Assembly (NCBI GenBank): GCA_038527375.1
Contig: JBCBFU010000001.1
Location: forward strand, 62,001 to 126,000
Direction of reading: 5' to 3'
From: Shimia_B sp038527375
GTDB lineage: Bacteria; Pseudomonadota; Alphaproteobacteria; Rhodobacterales; Rhodobacteraceae
DNA: 64,000 nucleotides
This document shows positions 18,101 to 26,429 of this stretch, piece by piece (within the stretch, counting starts at the first letter, position 1; every line of letters starts with the position of its first letter). Position numbers and translations under genes: made by a program. Under the pieces are notes generated by a model. That model saw only the letters and a list, made by a program, of their open reading frames with translations. It did not search any database and was not told where the DNA came from.

Positions 18101-19539
18101 GCGACAAGCGTCATCCCCTCACGCAGTTCACGCTGAACATGCTGCCGTTCACCGACGCGGTGAGCGAGCAATTGCCCCTGCGGCAGTTGCTGCGGCTATC
18201 TCTGTTTCAGGTGTCCGTGGGGATGGCGGCGGTCATGCTGTTGGGCACGCTCAACCGGGTGATGATCGTCGAGCTGAGCGTCGCGGCGTGGATCGTGGCG
18301 CTGATGATCGCGCTGCCCGTCATGTCCGCGCCGTTCCGGGCGCTGCTAGGGTTCCGGTCGGATACCCATCGCAGTGCGATCGGCTGGAAGCGGCTGCCTT
18401 ACCTCTGGTTCGGGTCGCTCTATCAGTTCGGCGGGCTGGCGATCATGCCGATGGCCCTGATCATCCTGGGTGAGGGCAAACAGGCGGTCGGTCCCGAATG
18501 GGCCGGTGAAGTGGGCGCGGCACTTGCGTTCCTGCTGACCGGCTTGGGCATGCACATGACGCAGACCGCGGGTCTGGCGCTTGCCGCAGATCGCGCGACC
18601 GAGGAGACACGACCCCGGGTCGTGGCGCTTCTCTATGTGATGTTCCTGTTGGGGATGGCGGTCTCTGCCATCATCGTCGGGGCGCTTTTGACGAATTTCA
18701 GCGAATTGCGGCTGGTGCAGGTCATTCAGGGCACAGCCGTGGTGACCATCGTGCTGAACACCATCGCCCTGTGGAAGCAGGAAAAGATGGCCCCGATGAG
18801 CAAGGCCGAGCGGGAGGCCCCGCGGCCTGTGTTCCGCGAGGCCTGGCGTGATTTCACCCAAGGGGGTGAGGCCGGGCGGCTACTTGTGGTCGTCTTCCTG
18901 GGAACGATGGCGTTCAACATGCAGGACGTCCTGCTGGAGCCCTATGGCGGCGAGATCCTGGGACTGTCGGTATCGGCCACGACCCTTTTGACGGCCACGT
19001 GGGCCGCGGGGGCCTTGGCGGGTTTTGGGTTTGCGGCGCGGTGGCTGTCGGCGGGGATGGACCCCTACCGGATGGGCGCGCGCGGGCTTCTCTTTGGGTT
19101 GATCGCCTTTGTGGCCGTGATCTTTGCGGCACCCATGGCATCGCCCGTTTTGTTCTATGCCGGTGCCACGCTCATTGGTTTTGGCGGTGGGCTGTTTGCC
19201 GTTGCCACGCTGACGGCGGCCATGACGATGCCCACGGACGGGCTGGCGGGCCGGGGGCTGGCGCTGGGCGCGTGGGGCGCGGCGCAGGCCACGGCGGCAG
19301 GTCTGTCCATCGCAATTGGAGGCACCCTGCGTGACCTCGTGAATTCAGCCAGCGAATCCGGGGCCTTGGGTCCCGCGCTGGCCGATCCCTCAACCGGATA
19401 CTCGGTCGTGTACCACATCGAGATCGGTCTGATGTTCGCAACCCTCATCGCCCTAGGACCGCTCGTGCGGGCCCGAGGCATTTCCCAACAACCCAAAGAG
19501 GGGGACGGTCGGCTTGGCCTGGCCGACTTCCCCACCTGA
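18097..19539 (+). CDS. lhaA: LhaA, LH1 assembly protein of the PucC family
   Basis: A 480-residue protein with twelve membrane segments of the PucC/LhaA family, which assists assembly of the core light-harvesting complex around the reaction centre. Family signatures include LNRVMIVELSVAAWIVALM, the GFRSDTHRSAIGWKRLPYLW loop (in part), FNMQDVLLEPYGGEI and LGAWGAAQATAAG. It starts with GTG overlapping the end of bchM by four bases. Its position directly before puhA is the standard order in Rhodobacter and Roseobacter. Confidence 0.95.
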   Translation: MSDKRHPLTQFTLNMLPFTDAVSEQLPLRQLLRLSLFQVSVGMAAVMLLGTLNRVMIVELSVAAWIVALMIALPVMSAPFRALLGFRSDTHRSAIGWKRLPYLWFGSLYQFGGLAIMPMALIILGEGKQAVGPEWAGEVGAALAFLLTGLGMHMTQTAGLALAADRATEETRPRVVALLYVMFLLGMAVSAIIVGALLTNFSELRLVQVIQGTAVVTIVLNTIALWKQEKMAPMSKAEREAPRPVFREAWRDFTQGGEAGRLLVVVFLGTMAFNMQDVLLEPYGGEILGLSVSATTLLTATWAAGALAGFGFAARWLSAGMDPYRMGARGLLFGLIAFVAVIFAAPMASPVLFYAGATLIGFGGGLFAVATLTAAMTMPTDGLAGRGLALGAWGAAQATAAGLSIAIGGTLRDLVNSASESGALGPALADPSTGYSVVYHIEIGLMFATLIALGPLVRARGISQQPKEGDGRLGLADFPT

Positions 19540-19560
19540 CATCAAGAAAAGGAGACCACC

Positions 19561-20343
19561 ATGGTCGGTGTCGAATTCTGGGGAAACGTGGACCTTGCGT
19601 CCGTCGCGATCTGGGCCTTCTGGGGCTTCTTCGCGTTTCTGATCTATTACCTGCAAACCGAAAACATGCGCGAGGGCTACCCTCTGGAGGATGACGACGG
19701 AACCGTCGCCGCCAACCAGGGGCCGTTCCCGGTGCCCAATCCAAAAACGTTCCACCTGCCCCACGGCCGCGGTGACGTGACGGTGCCGAGCGCCGAAAAC
19801 GAGGCCGCGCACCGCCGCGAGAACCTCGCGCTGGAGCAGACGTCGACCGCAAAAGGATCGCCGTTTGTGCCGACCGGCAACCCGCTGGTGGACGGCGTGG
19901 GACCGGCAGCCTGGACGCCGCGTCGTGACGAGCCGGAACTGGATGGCAAGGGTCACAACAAGATCGTGCCCATGGCGCAGCTTGACAGCTTTGGCGTGTC
20001 TGCGGGCCGTGATCCGCGCGGTCTGACGGTGCAATCCGGTGACGGGGAACCCGTTGGTCAGATCATCGACATGTGGGTCGACGAGCCTGAACAACTGGTC
20101 CGCTATCTGGAGATGGAACTGACCACGGAACTGGGCGGCGGTCGCCGTCTGATCCCGATGTTCCTGGCCAAGATCAAGTCGGACCGGGTCGTGGTGCGCA
20201 CCTTGTACGAGGCGCAATTCCGCGACGTGCCGGTGACCAAATCGCCGACGCAAGTCACGCTCCTCGAGGAAGACCAGATCAGCGCCTACTACGGTGGCGG
20301 TGTTCTCTACGCCTCGCCGGACCGGCTCGAGCCGCAACTCTAA
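19561..20343 (+). CDS. puhA: Photosynthetic reaction centre H subunit
   Basis: A 260-residue subunit with one N-terminal membrane helix (SVAIWAFWGFFAFLIYYL, residues about 14-31) and a cytoplasmic PRC-barrel domain that stabilises the reaction centre and guides protons to QB. The hallmark sequences QTENMREGYPLEDD, NPLVDGVGPAAW and DRVVVRTLYEAQF are present. AAGGAGA lies upstream of the ATG. The L and M subunits (puf operon) are outside the window. Confidence 0.97.
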   Translation: MVGVEFWGNVDLASVAIWAFWGFFAFLIYYLQTENMREGYPLEDDDGTVAANQGPFPVPNPKTFHLPHGRGDVTVPSAENEAAHRRENLALEQTSTAKGSPFVPTGNPLVDGVGPAAWTPRRDEPELDGKGHNKIVPMAQLDSFGVSAGRDPRGLTVQSGDGEPVGQIIDMWVDEPEQLVRYLEMELTTELGGGRRLIPMFLAKIKSDRVVVRTLYEAQFRDVPVTKSPTQVTLLEEDQISAYYGGGVLYASPDRLEPQL

Positions 20344-20369
20344 GCCACTGATACGAACGAGGCCCGCAC

Positions 20370-21020
20370 ATGCAAGATCACGACGATTTCGCGTTTGAAC
20401 CCATTCCCGGTCTGCCCGAGGCCTTGCCCGAGGGCGAGAGCATTCTGTGGCAGGGACGGCCCAAGGTGTTGCCGCTTGCGCGGCAGTCGCTTTGGCTGAA
20501 CTGGGTGATCGGGTATTTCGCGCTGCTGGTCGTGTGGCGGGTGGGGGCCTCGACCGTCGATCATTCCTTCCTGACGGCGCTGGGGCATGGAGTACCCCTG
20601 GCCATCGTCGGGGCGGTCTGTGTGGGGATCATCCTTCTGGTTGCCTGGCTTCAGGCGCGGGGGACGGTCTACACGCTGACGACGCATCGCGTGGCGATGC
20701 GCATTGGGGCGGCGCTGCAGCTGACGCTGAACCTGCCGTATCAATGGATCGACAATGCGAACCTGGACCTGCGCCGTGACGGCACGGGGACGATCGCGCT
20801 TGAACTCAGGGGCGAGAGCAAAGTCTCGTACCTGATGGCCTGGCCGCATGTGCGCCCTTGGCGCATGGCCCGGCCCGAACCCGCGCTCCGCTGCATTCCT
20901 GACGCCGCCACCGTCGCCCAGACATTGGCAACCGCAGCGGAGACGCGGGTTTCTGAACCCACCTCCATCAAAGTCGCATCTCAGGCGGGTTCCGCCGGTG
21001 CGGCGGTCCCAGCGGAGTGA
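20370..21020 (+). CDS. puhB: PuhB photosynthetic complex assembly protein
   Basis: A 216-residue protein with an N-terminal EPIPGLPEALPEGESILWQG segment (partly conserved in PuhB), two or three membrane helices (about 43-95), and a bacterial PH-like domain (TVYTLTTHRVAMRIG). PuhB acts as a reaction-centre assembly factor. It lies 26 bases after puhA, and its stop overlaps the puhC region. The C-terminal tail from about residue 195 is Ala/Ser-rich and probably disordered. Confidence 0.92.
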   Translation: MQDHDDFAFEPIPGLPEALPEGESILWQGRPKVLPLARQSLWLNWVIGYFALLVVWRVGASTVDHSFLTALGHGVPLAIVGAVCVGIILLVAWLQARGTVYTLTTHRVAMRIGAALQLTLNLPYQWIDNANLDLRRDGTGTIALELRGESKVSYLMAWPHVRPWRMARPEPALRCIPDAATVAQTLATAAETRVSEPTSIKVASQAGSAGAAVPAE

Positions 21021-21025
21021 TTGAT

Positions 21026-21511
21026 ATGACTGACCTGCACCACACCACGCTCGAGGCCGAGCAACGCAAGCTCGCCACCCGTGATCGTGAAATGATCCCG
21101 ACCGTTCTGGTCCGGGCGATGTTCGGACTGGCGCTTGTGTCGCTGATCCTTGTGGCGGTTGCGCGCCTGACGGACCGGCCTTTGGTCGGCGTCGCGTCAG
21201 AACCACCCATCGTCGCGGAACGCACGGTCCTGTTCACCCACGGGGTCGAGCGCGGCAGCTACGTGGTTACCGACCTTGATGGCACCCCGCTTGTGTCATC
21301 GGCAGACAGCCTTGCGGGGTTTGTGGGCGTGATGGGGCAATCGCTGGATCGTCGGCGGATGCTGGCCAAGGTCGATCCCACCACGCCGGTGCAGATCGTG
21401 CGCCGGGACACGGGCCGCATCGACATCGTCGACCCCGCTTCGAATTTCACCGTCGAATTGATGGGCTATGGCGCCGACAACGTCGCCGTTTTCGCCCGCC
21501 TTCTCGACTAA
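21026..21511 (+). CDS. puhC: PuhC photosynthetic complex assembly protein
   Basis: A 161-residue protein with one membrane helix (PTVLVRAMFGLALVSLILVA, about residues 25-44) and a periplasmic domain. PuhC helps organise the LH1-reaction centre core. Recognisable parts are the region around VGVASEPPIVAERTVLF and GFVGVMGQSLDRRRMLA. The ATG at 21026 has GGAG nine bases upstream; a GTG at 21017 is possible but less likely. It follows puhB directly. Confidence 0.92.
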   Translation: MTDLHHTTLEAEQRKLATRDREMIPTVLVRAMFGLALVSLILVAVARLTDRPLVGVASEPPIVAERTVLFTHGVERGSYVVTDLDGTPLVSSADSLAGFVGVMGQSLDRRRMLAKVDPTTPVQIVRRDTGRIDIVDPASNFTVELMGYGADNVAVFARLLD

Positions 21512-21541
21512 CGCGCCACAGATCCAAGAGGAGTTGGAGAT

Positions 21542-21838
21542 ATGGGACTACTGACACGCACACGCGAAACCGCCCCCTGCACCGTCACCATCAGCCACCG
21601 GTTCGAAGAGCTGTCGGCGCATGTGCGGTTCAACAACGGCACGACCGTGAACCCGGGCGACAGCGTCCTGGTCCACGGGGCCGAGATCATGGCGCCCTAT
21701 GGCGAGGTCGTCAGCGAAGATCGCACCGCCACCATCACCCGCGCCAGCGCGATTGAACGCCTGTGGACCCGCGCCACGGGCGATTTGGAGTTCATGGAAC
21801 TCTGCGAGTTTTCGTTTTCCGAGGAGGTATTGTCATGA
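21542..21838 (+). CDS. Conserved small protein between puhC and acsF, function unknown
   Basis: A 98-residue soluble protein with no membrane segment. It is compact and beta-rich (CTVTISHRFEELSAHVRF, PGDSVLVHGAEIM, RTATITRASAIERLW). A gene of this kind is usual between puhC and acsF in Roseobacter clusters, so it probably belongs to cyclase or reaction-centre assembly, but I know of no assigned function. GGAGTTGGAGAT lies before the ATG. The stop overlaps the acsF ATG by four bases, so the two proteins are likely made in step, which argues for a partnership with AcsF. Confidence 0.8.
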   Translation: MGLLTRTRETAPCTVTISHRFEELSAHVRFNNGTTVNPGDSVLVHGAEIMAPYGEVVSEDRTATITRASAIERLWTRATGDLEFMELCEFSFSEEVLS

Positions 21839-23013
21839 ACGTCCAGACCAAGAACCTGAAGAACGGTCACGCCAATGGTCACGCGAACGGGCATGCCTCG
21901 GCTGTGGCCCGCTATGGGACGAACGAGGCCGAAGAGGTCAGCGCCATCGCGCGCAAGGGGGCCGTCGACAGCGACGCCGCCGCGACCGATGTGGCCATGC
22001 AGGACACCCTGTTGACCCCGCGCTTCTACACGACTGATTTCGACGAGATGGACGCGATTGATGTCAGCCCCGTGCGCGAGGACTGGGATCGCCTGATCGC
22101 GCAGATGGTCGCCGATCCCAACAAGACCCACTTCAAGAAGAACGAAGACTGGGACCACGTGGATTGGGACGGCATGGAGCCCAAGCTGAAGGCCGAGTTC
22201 ATCGATTTCCTGATCTCGAGCTGCACGGCGGAGTTTTCGGGCTGTGTCTTGTACAAGGAGATGAAGCGGCGCGGGAACAACGACGACATCACGCAGCTGT
22301 TCGGGCTGATGGCGCGGGACGAGGCGCGTCATGCCGGGTTCATCAACGACGCCCTGCGCGAGGCCGGGATCAAGGTGAACCTTGGCTTCCTGACGCAGCA
22401 GAAGAAATACACCTATTTCCGGCCCAAGTTCATCTACTACGCGACCTACCTGTCCGAGAAGATTGGGTACGCCCGCTACATCACGATCTTCCGCCATCTG
22501 CAGGCGAACCCGGACAAACGCTTCCACCCGATTTTCAAGTGGTTCGAGGAGTGGTGCAATGACGAGTTCAGCCATGGCGAGGCGTTCGCGCTGCTGATGA
22601 AGACCGACCCCAAGTTGACCAGCGGGGTCAACGTCTGGTGGATCAAGTTCTTCCTGACGGCGGTCTATTCGACGATGTGGGTGCGTGACCACCAGCGCCC
22701 GGCCTTCCACGCGGCGCTGGGCGTCGATGAGGAGTGGTATGGGCAGGAGGTGTTCCGCAAGACGTCTGAGCTGTCCAAGCAGATCTTCCCGATCACGCTG
22801 GATATCGACCACCCGCGGTGGAAGCCCACCTTGCGCCGGATGGAGGCCGCGAGCCGCCAGGTGGCCGAGGGCAAGGCGCGTGGCGGCGTGTCGGGCACGG
22901 CGACGCGTCTGGCGGGCATGGCCAAGGCGGCGGTCGCCTTTGTCAGTCTCTACACCATTCCCGCGCAGCGCCATGACGTGCCCGTGTCGACGCGTCTGGA
23001 GCCAGCATATTGA
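21835..23013 (+). CDS. acsF: Aerobic Mg-protoporphyrin IX monomethyl ester oxidative cyclase
   Basis: A 392-residue diiron monooxygenase that uses O2 to form ring E (divinyl protochlorophyllide). Carboxylate/histidine ligand motifs of the ferritin-like fold are visible: TAEFSGCVLYKE, ARDEARHAGF and EWCNDEFSHGE. It starts at the ATG at 21835 (GAGGAGG upstream) overlapping the previous stop. Residues 10-21 are three copies of NGHA encoded by a 12-bp tandem repeat (21862-21897). Use of this enzyme fits an aerobic phototroph; the anaerobic cyclase BchE is not seen here. Confidence 0.97.
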   Translation: MNVQTKNLKNGHANGHANGHASAVARYGTNEAEEVSAIARKGAVDSDAAATDVAMQDTLLTPRFYTTDFDEMDAIDVSPVREDWDRLIAQMVADPNKTHFKKNEDWDHVDWDGMEPKLKAEFIDFLISSCTAEFSGCVLYKEMKRRGNNDDITQLFGLMARDEARHAGFINDALREAGIKVNLGFLTQQKKYTYFRPKFIYYATYLSEKIGYARYITIFRHLQANPDKRFHPIFKWFEEWCNDEFSHGEAFALLMKTDPKLTSGVNVWWIKFFLTAVYSTMWVRDHQRPAFHAALGVDEEWYGQEVFRKTSELSKQIFPITLDIDHPRWKPTLRRMEAASRQVAEGKARGGVSGTATRLAGMAKAAVAFVSLYTIPAQRHDVPVSTRLEPAY

Positions 23014-23033
23014 TCCTAGGCGTCGCACATAAA

Positions 23034-23097
23034 GGGGGCTCTGCCCCCGTCCCTGCGGGACCCCCCCGGAGTTTTTCGGGACCCTCGAAAAGGGGGC
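23034..23097 (+). repeat. Palindromic repeat variant, copy 4 (acsF-puhE)
   Basis: Stem GGGGGC-TCT-GCCCCC (23034-23048), then GTCCCTGCGGGAC and CCCCCCCGGAGTTTTTCGGG. It has the same layout as the bch copies (GC-rich stem, C-run, GGA/GGG, T-run) but a different tail, so it is a divergent member or a related family. Confidence 0.5.
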
Positions 23098-23101
23098 GGC
23101 G

Positions 23102-23911
23102 GTGACGGCAGCGATGGCATGTCTCTTTGCGCTTTTCGCCTGGTGGTTTTCCACCGGGGCGATCCTGCTGGCTGTGCGCCGGTGGGATCGGTGTGATGCG
23201 GATATGCGCGGGCTGGTGGTGGCCGGTGTCCCCTTTGCGGTTTTTGGTGCCATTGCAGCCGCCGCGGCAGCGGAGATGGCGACGGTTGGTGGCATCTATT
23301 TGGGGTTTGTGGCGGCCCTTTCACTCTGGGGATTTGTCGAGCTTACGTTTTTGGCCGGTGTGATCACCGGGCCGAACCGTCAGCCTTTGGCCAAGGGTGC
23401 GCGCGGGTCTGCGCGGTTCCGCGCGGCATGGGCCGTGGTGGCCTGGCACGAGATCGCCCTGGTCAGTGTTCTGGCCGCGCTCGTCTGGATGGCGGACGGC
23501 GCACAGAACGCCATGGCCGCGTGGACCTTTGGCACGCTTTGGGTGGCGCGGGTTCTGGCCAAGCTGAACCTATTTCTGGGCGTACCGGGCATCAATATCG
23601 AGGCGGTGCCGCGGACCCTCGCCCATATCCCCAGCTATTTCCGGCAGGCTGATCCGTCGTGGCTGTTCCCGCCGACGATCCTGATCTTGTCGCTGGCCAC
23701 GGCCATGTGGGTAAGCCGCCTTTTCGCCGCGCCCACGCCCGAGGCGGCCGCGACCTATGGCCTGCTGGCCGCGCTGACGGCGCTGGCCCTGATCGAACAC
23801 TGGATGATGCTGTTGCCCGCCGCCGATACGCGGCTGTGGCGCTGGCTCATGGCGCTGGCAGCGAGCCGCGCGCAGGACACCAAAACGACCATAAGACTTG
23901 AACAGGGATAG
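23102..23911 (+). CDS. puhE: PuhE photosynthetic complex protein (DUF3623 family)
   Basis: A 269-residue integral membrane protein with about seven to eight helices. It resembles PuhE (putative photosynthetic complex assembly protein 2): ATVGGIYLGFVAALSLWGFVELTF (in part), ITGPNRQPL, AWHEIALV, LWVARVLAKLNLFLGVPGIN. PuhE is needed for normal core complex and bacteriochlorophyll levels in Rhodobacter capsulatus. It starts at GTG 23102 or ATG 23114; the choice is not clear because the repeat lies just upstream. It ends three bases before hemA. Confidence 0.9.
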   Translation: MTAAMACLFALFAWWFSTGAILLAVRRWDRCDADMRGLVVAGVPFAVFGAIAAAAAAEMATVGGIYLGFVAALSLWGFVELTFLAGVITGPNRQPLAKGARGSARFRAAWAVVAWHEIALVSVLAALVWMADGAQNAMAAWTFGTLWVARVLAKLNLFLGVPGINIEAVPRTLAHIPSYFRQADPSWLFPPTILILSLATAMWVSRLFAAPTPEAAATYGLLAALTALALIEHWMMLLPAADTRLWRWLMALAASRAQDTKTTIRLEQG

Positions 23912-23914
23912 ACG

Positions 23915-25126
23915 ATGACGTTCGACCACTTCTTTACATCCGAGCTTGATCGCCTGAAATCCGAAGGAAACTACCGGTATTTCGCCGAGCTTGAACGCTG
24001 CGCCGAGAAATTCCCGCGCGCGGCGAACCATGGCCCCGACGGCGTCCGGGACGTGACGGTCTGGTGTTCGAACGATTACCTGGGCATGGGTCAGAACCCC
24101 AAGGTCATCAGCGCCATGCAAGAGGCGTTGGCGCGTTGTGGTACGGGCGCAGGCGGCACGCGCAACATCTCGGGCACGAACCACGACCACCTGCTGCTGG
24201 AGCGCGAACTGGCCGATCTGCACGGCAAGGAGGCGGCGCTGCTGTTTACCTCGGGCTACGTGTCTAACTGGACGTCGCTCAGCACGCTGGGGGCGAAAAT
24301 CCCGGACGTGGTGATTCTCTCGGACAGTGAAAACCACGCCTCGATGATCGAAGGCATCCGGCATTCCAAGGCTGACAAGGTGATCTGGAAGCACAACGAT
24401 GCCGAAGATCTGGATCGCAAGCTCGCTGCCGTGGGTGACCGGCCCAAGATCGTGGCGTTCGAGAGCGTCTATTCCATGGATGGCGATATCTGCCCGATGG
24501 AGGAAATCCTCGACGTTTGCGACAAGCACGGCGCGATGACCTATCTGGACGAGGTTCACGCCGTCGGCATGTATGGCGCGCGCGGCGGCGGGGTTAGCGA
24601 GGAGCGCGGTCTGGCCGACCGCATCACCCTGATCGAAGGCACCTTGGGCAAGGCGTTCGGCTGCGTGGGCGGCTATATCACCGGGTCTGCGGCTTTGTGC
24701 GATTTCATCCGCTCCTTCGGGTCGGGCTTTATCTTTACGACGGCCCTGCCACCGGCAGTGGCCGCGGCGGCGCGCGCGTCGATCAGCCATCTCAAGGTGT
24801 CGGACAGTGAACGGATGGGGCAGCGCCGGCAGGTGGCCAAGCTGCGCGCCGCGCTCGATGGCGCGGGCATCCCGCACATGGCCAACGACAGCCATATCGT
24901 GCCGGTGATGATCGGTGATCCGGTCAAGACGCGCATGATCTCGGACTACCTGATGGAACAGTTCGCGATCTACGTGCAGCCGATCAATTACCCGACGGTT
25001 CCCAAAGGCACCGAGCGGCTGCGCTTTACGCCGTCGCCGCTCCACACGGACGATGACATTGCGCGGCTTGTCGCCGCTTTGTCGAGCCTGTGGGAGCAGT
25101 GCGCGCTCGCCCGCAACGTAGCCTGA
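23915..25126 (+). CDS. hemA: 5-aminolevulinate synthase
   Basis: A 403-residue PLP enzyme of the alpha-oxoamine synthase family that condenses glycine and succinyl-CoA to 5-aminolevulinate, the entry to all tetrapyrroles. The PLP lysine is in EGTLGKAFGCVGGY. Other family motifs are WCSNDYLGMG, GTGAGGTRNISGT, FESVYSMDGD and DEVHAVGMYG. It is the last bacteriochlorophyll gene of the plus-strand series, placing precursor supply under the same control. Confidence 0.97.
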   Translation: MTFDHFFTSELDRLKSEGNYRYFAELERCAEKFPRAANHGPDGVRDVTVWCSNDYLGMGQNPKVISAMQEALARCGTGAGGTRNISGTNHDHLLLERELADLHGKEAALLFTSGYVSNWTSLSTLGAKIPDVVILSDSENHASMIEGIRHSKADKVIWKHNDAEDLDRKLAAVGDRPKIVAFESVYSMDGDICPMEEILDVCDKHGAMTYLDEVHAVGMYGARGGGVSEERGLADRITLIEGTLGKAFGCVGGYITGSAALCDFIRSFGSGFIFTTALPPAVAAAARASISHLKVSDSERMGQRRQVAKLRAALDGAGIPHMANDSHIVPVMIGDPVKTRMISDYLMEQFAIYVQPINYPTVPKGTERLRFTPSPLHTDDDIARLVAALSSLWEQCALARNVA

Positions 25127-25222
25127 TCAAAAAGTCGTAAGAACGCGGAAAATCTGGGCACAACGTGTTTGACGCCGTGCATTGCGCACCTACATGGCCG
25201 TCCAAATACACTGGAGGACTAC

Positions 25223-25723
25223 ATGAAACTCACTCGCCGTGAACACCTTGCCCTGATGGGCGGTACCGCAGCTGCTGCGCTGATCCCGGGCGCTACGTTC
25301 GCCATGGACGAAGAGCCCATGGTGCACGAAGTTCAGATGCTGAACGTCGATCCTGACAACAACCGCGAGCGTCAGGTCTTTGTGCCGGCCGTTGTGCGCG
25401 CCAAAGTTGGTGACACGATCAAGTTTATTTCGGGCGATCCAGGCCACAATTCGCAGTTCGAAGAGGACTGGAGCCCTGAGGGCGGCACCGAATGGAAAGG
25501 CAAAATCGGCGCCGACGTGGAAGTCGTCATCGAAGTCGAAGGCGCCTACATGTACAAGTGCCAACCCCATGCATCTGCCGGTATGATCGGCCTGCTGCTG
25601 GTTGGCGACGTGTCGGGCAACTACGAGGATCTGAAAGGCGAGCGTTTCCGCGGGAAAGCGAAGCAGCGCGCCGAAGCGATCTTTGAAGCAGCCGACGCGC
25701 TGCTGGCTGAAGAGACCGCCTAA
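25223..25723 (+). CDS. Pseudoazurin-type blue copper protein
   Basis: A 166-residue exported cupredoxin. The N terminus has a twin-Arg stretch (TRREHLALMGG) and a hydrophobic segment ending ATFA, consistent with a Tat signal peptide. The four type 1 copper ligands can be placed: His75 (PGHNSQF), Cys113 (YMYKCQPH), His116 and Met121 (SAGMIGLLLVGD). Pseudoazurins carry electrons in the periplasm, usually to denitrification enzymes or peroxidases. Next to hemA it might serve photosynthetic or respiratory electron flow, but that is inference. GGAGG lies seven bases before the ATG. It is convergent with the next gene. Confidence 0.93.
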   Translation: MKLTRREHLALMGGTAAAALIPGATFAMDEEPMVHEVQMLNVDPDNNRERQVFVPAVVRAKVGDTIKFISGDPGHNSQFEEDWSPEGGTEWKGKIGADVEVVIEVEGAYMYKCQPHASAGMIGLLLVGDVSGNYEDLKGERFRGKAKQRAEAIFEAADALLAEETA

Positions 25724-26307
25724 GCGTTCCACCAATCCCTGACCACCGCGCGCCAACCGCGCGGTGGCGCAGGCGCAAGATCGAGACGTCCCAGCGCAGG
25801 CACCGTGAACCGGTCCTGCGCTGTTTCTTTTCCTTCCATGAACTGACGAACCGCGACATGCACGGGCCGCGTGTTGGGCAGATCGAGCGTCAGCGCCGCG
25901 TCTGCCGTTACCGGGTAGGAAATGAACCCGGCATAGAGCGTCAATTCGTCAATCGTGGGCGGGATCACCGGGTCGGCGACGCCGCACACGGACATGGCGA
26001 TATTGCCGTCGATGGGATCGTCAAAGGACAGCGTGTTGTCCGCCGGGTGCACCATCACCGACATCGCCTCGAACGGTGCCTTGGCGCCATCCGCCTTGAA
26101 GGCCACCTCCGAAATCATGGCGTCGCCGAAATCAAAGGTTCCCGTTTCGCGCAGGGCCCCGAACCAGACCCGACCGTCCGGCCCGGCCAGACCGGCGGGA
26201 TCGGTGGCGAAGACAGGGCGCAGGATCGCCGCTGGAATGCGCGCAAACACCTCGATCGAGGTCTCGCGGCGGTCAATGATCAGGGACAGGTCGGTCTGTG
26301 TTTCCAT
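25720..26307 (-). CDS. Hypothetical protein
   Basis: A 195-residue soluble protein that I do not recognise. It has no signal peptide or membrane helix. It appears as two or three beta-rich segments (LSLIIDRRETSIEVF, TFDFGDAMISEVAFK, NTLSFDDPIDGNIAMSV) and ends WRAVVRDWWNA. The stop overlaps the pseudoazurin stop region in convergent orientation. The ATG at 26307 is the first start that keeps a plausible N terminus; the frame continues upstream with atypical sequence. The coding reality is supported by even codon use and a clean end against its neighbour. Confidence 0.6.
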   Translation of the reverse strand: METQTDLSLIIDRRETSIEVFARIPAAILRPVFATDPAGLAGPDGRVWFGALRETGTFDFGDAMISEVAFKADGAKAPFEAMSVMVHPADNTLSFDDPIDGNIAMSVCGVADPVIPPTIDELTLYAGFISYPVTADAALTLDLPNTRPVHVAVRQFMEGKETAQDRFTVPALGRLDLAPAPPRGWRAVVRDWWNA

Positions 26308-26429
26308 GCCCCATAGGCTAAGTGCCGCGTGCGTATTTTCAAGGATCGGGCGGAGCGCAAACCCGTGCCGATCCTTGTCACACCATGGTTTTCCTGAGAC
26401 ACACAAGGCCGACCAGAGTTTGGATAGAT

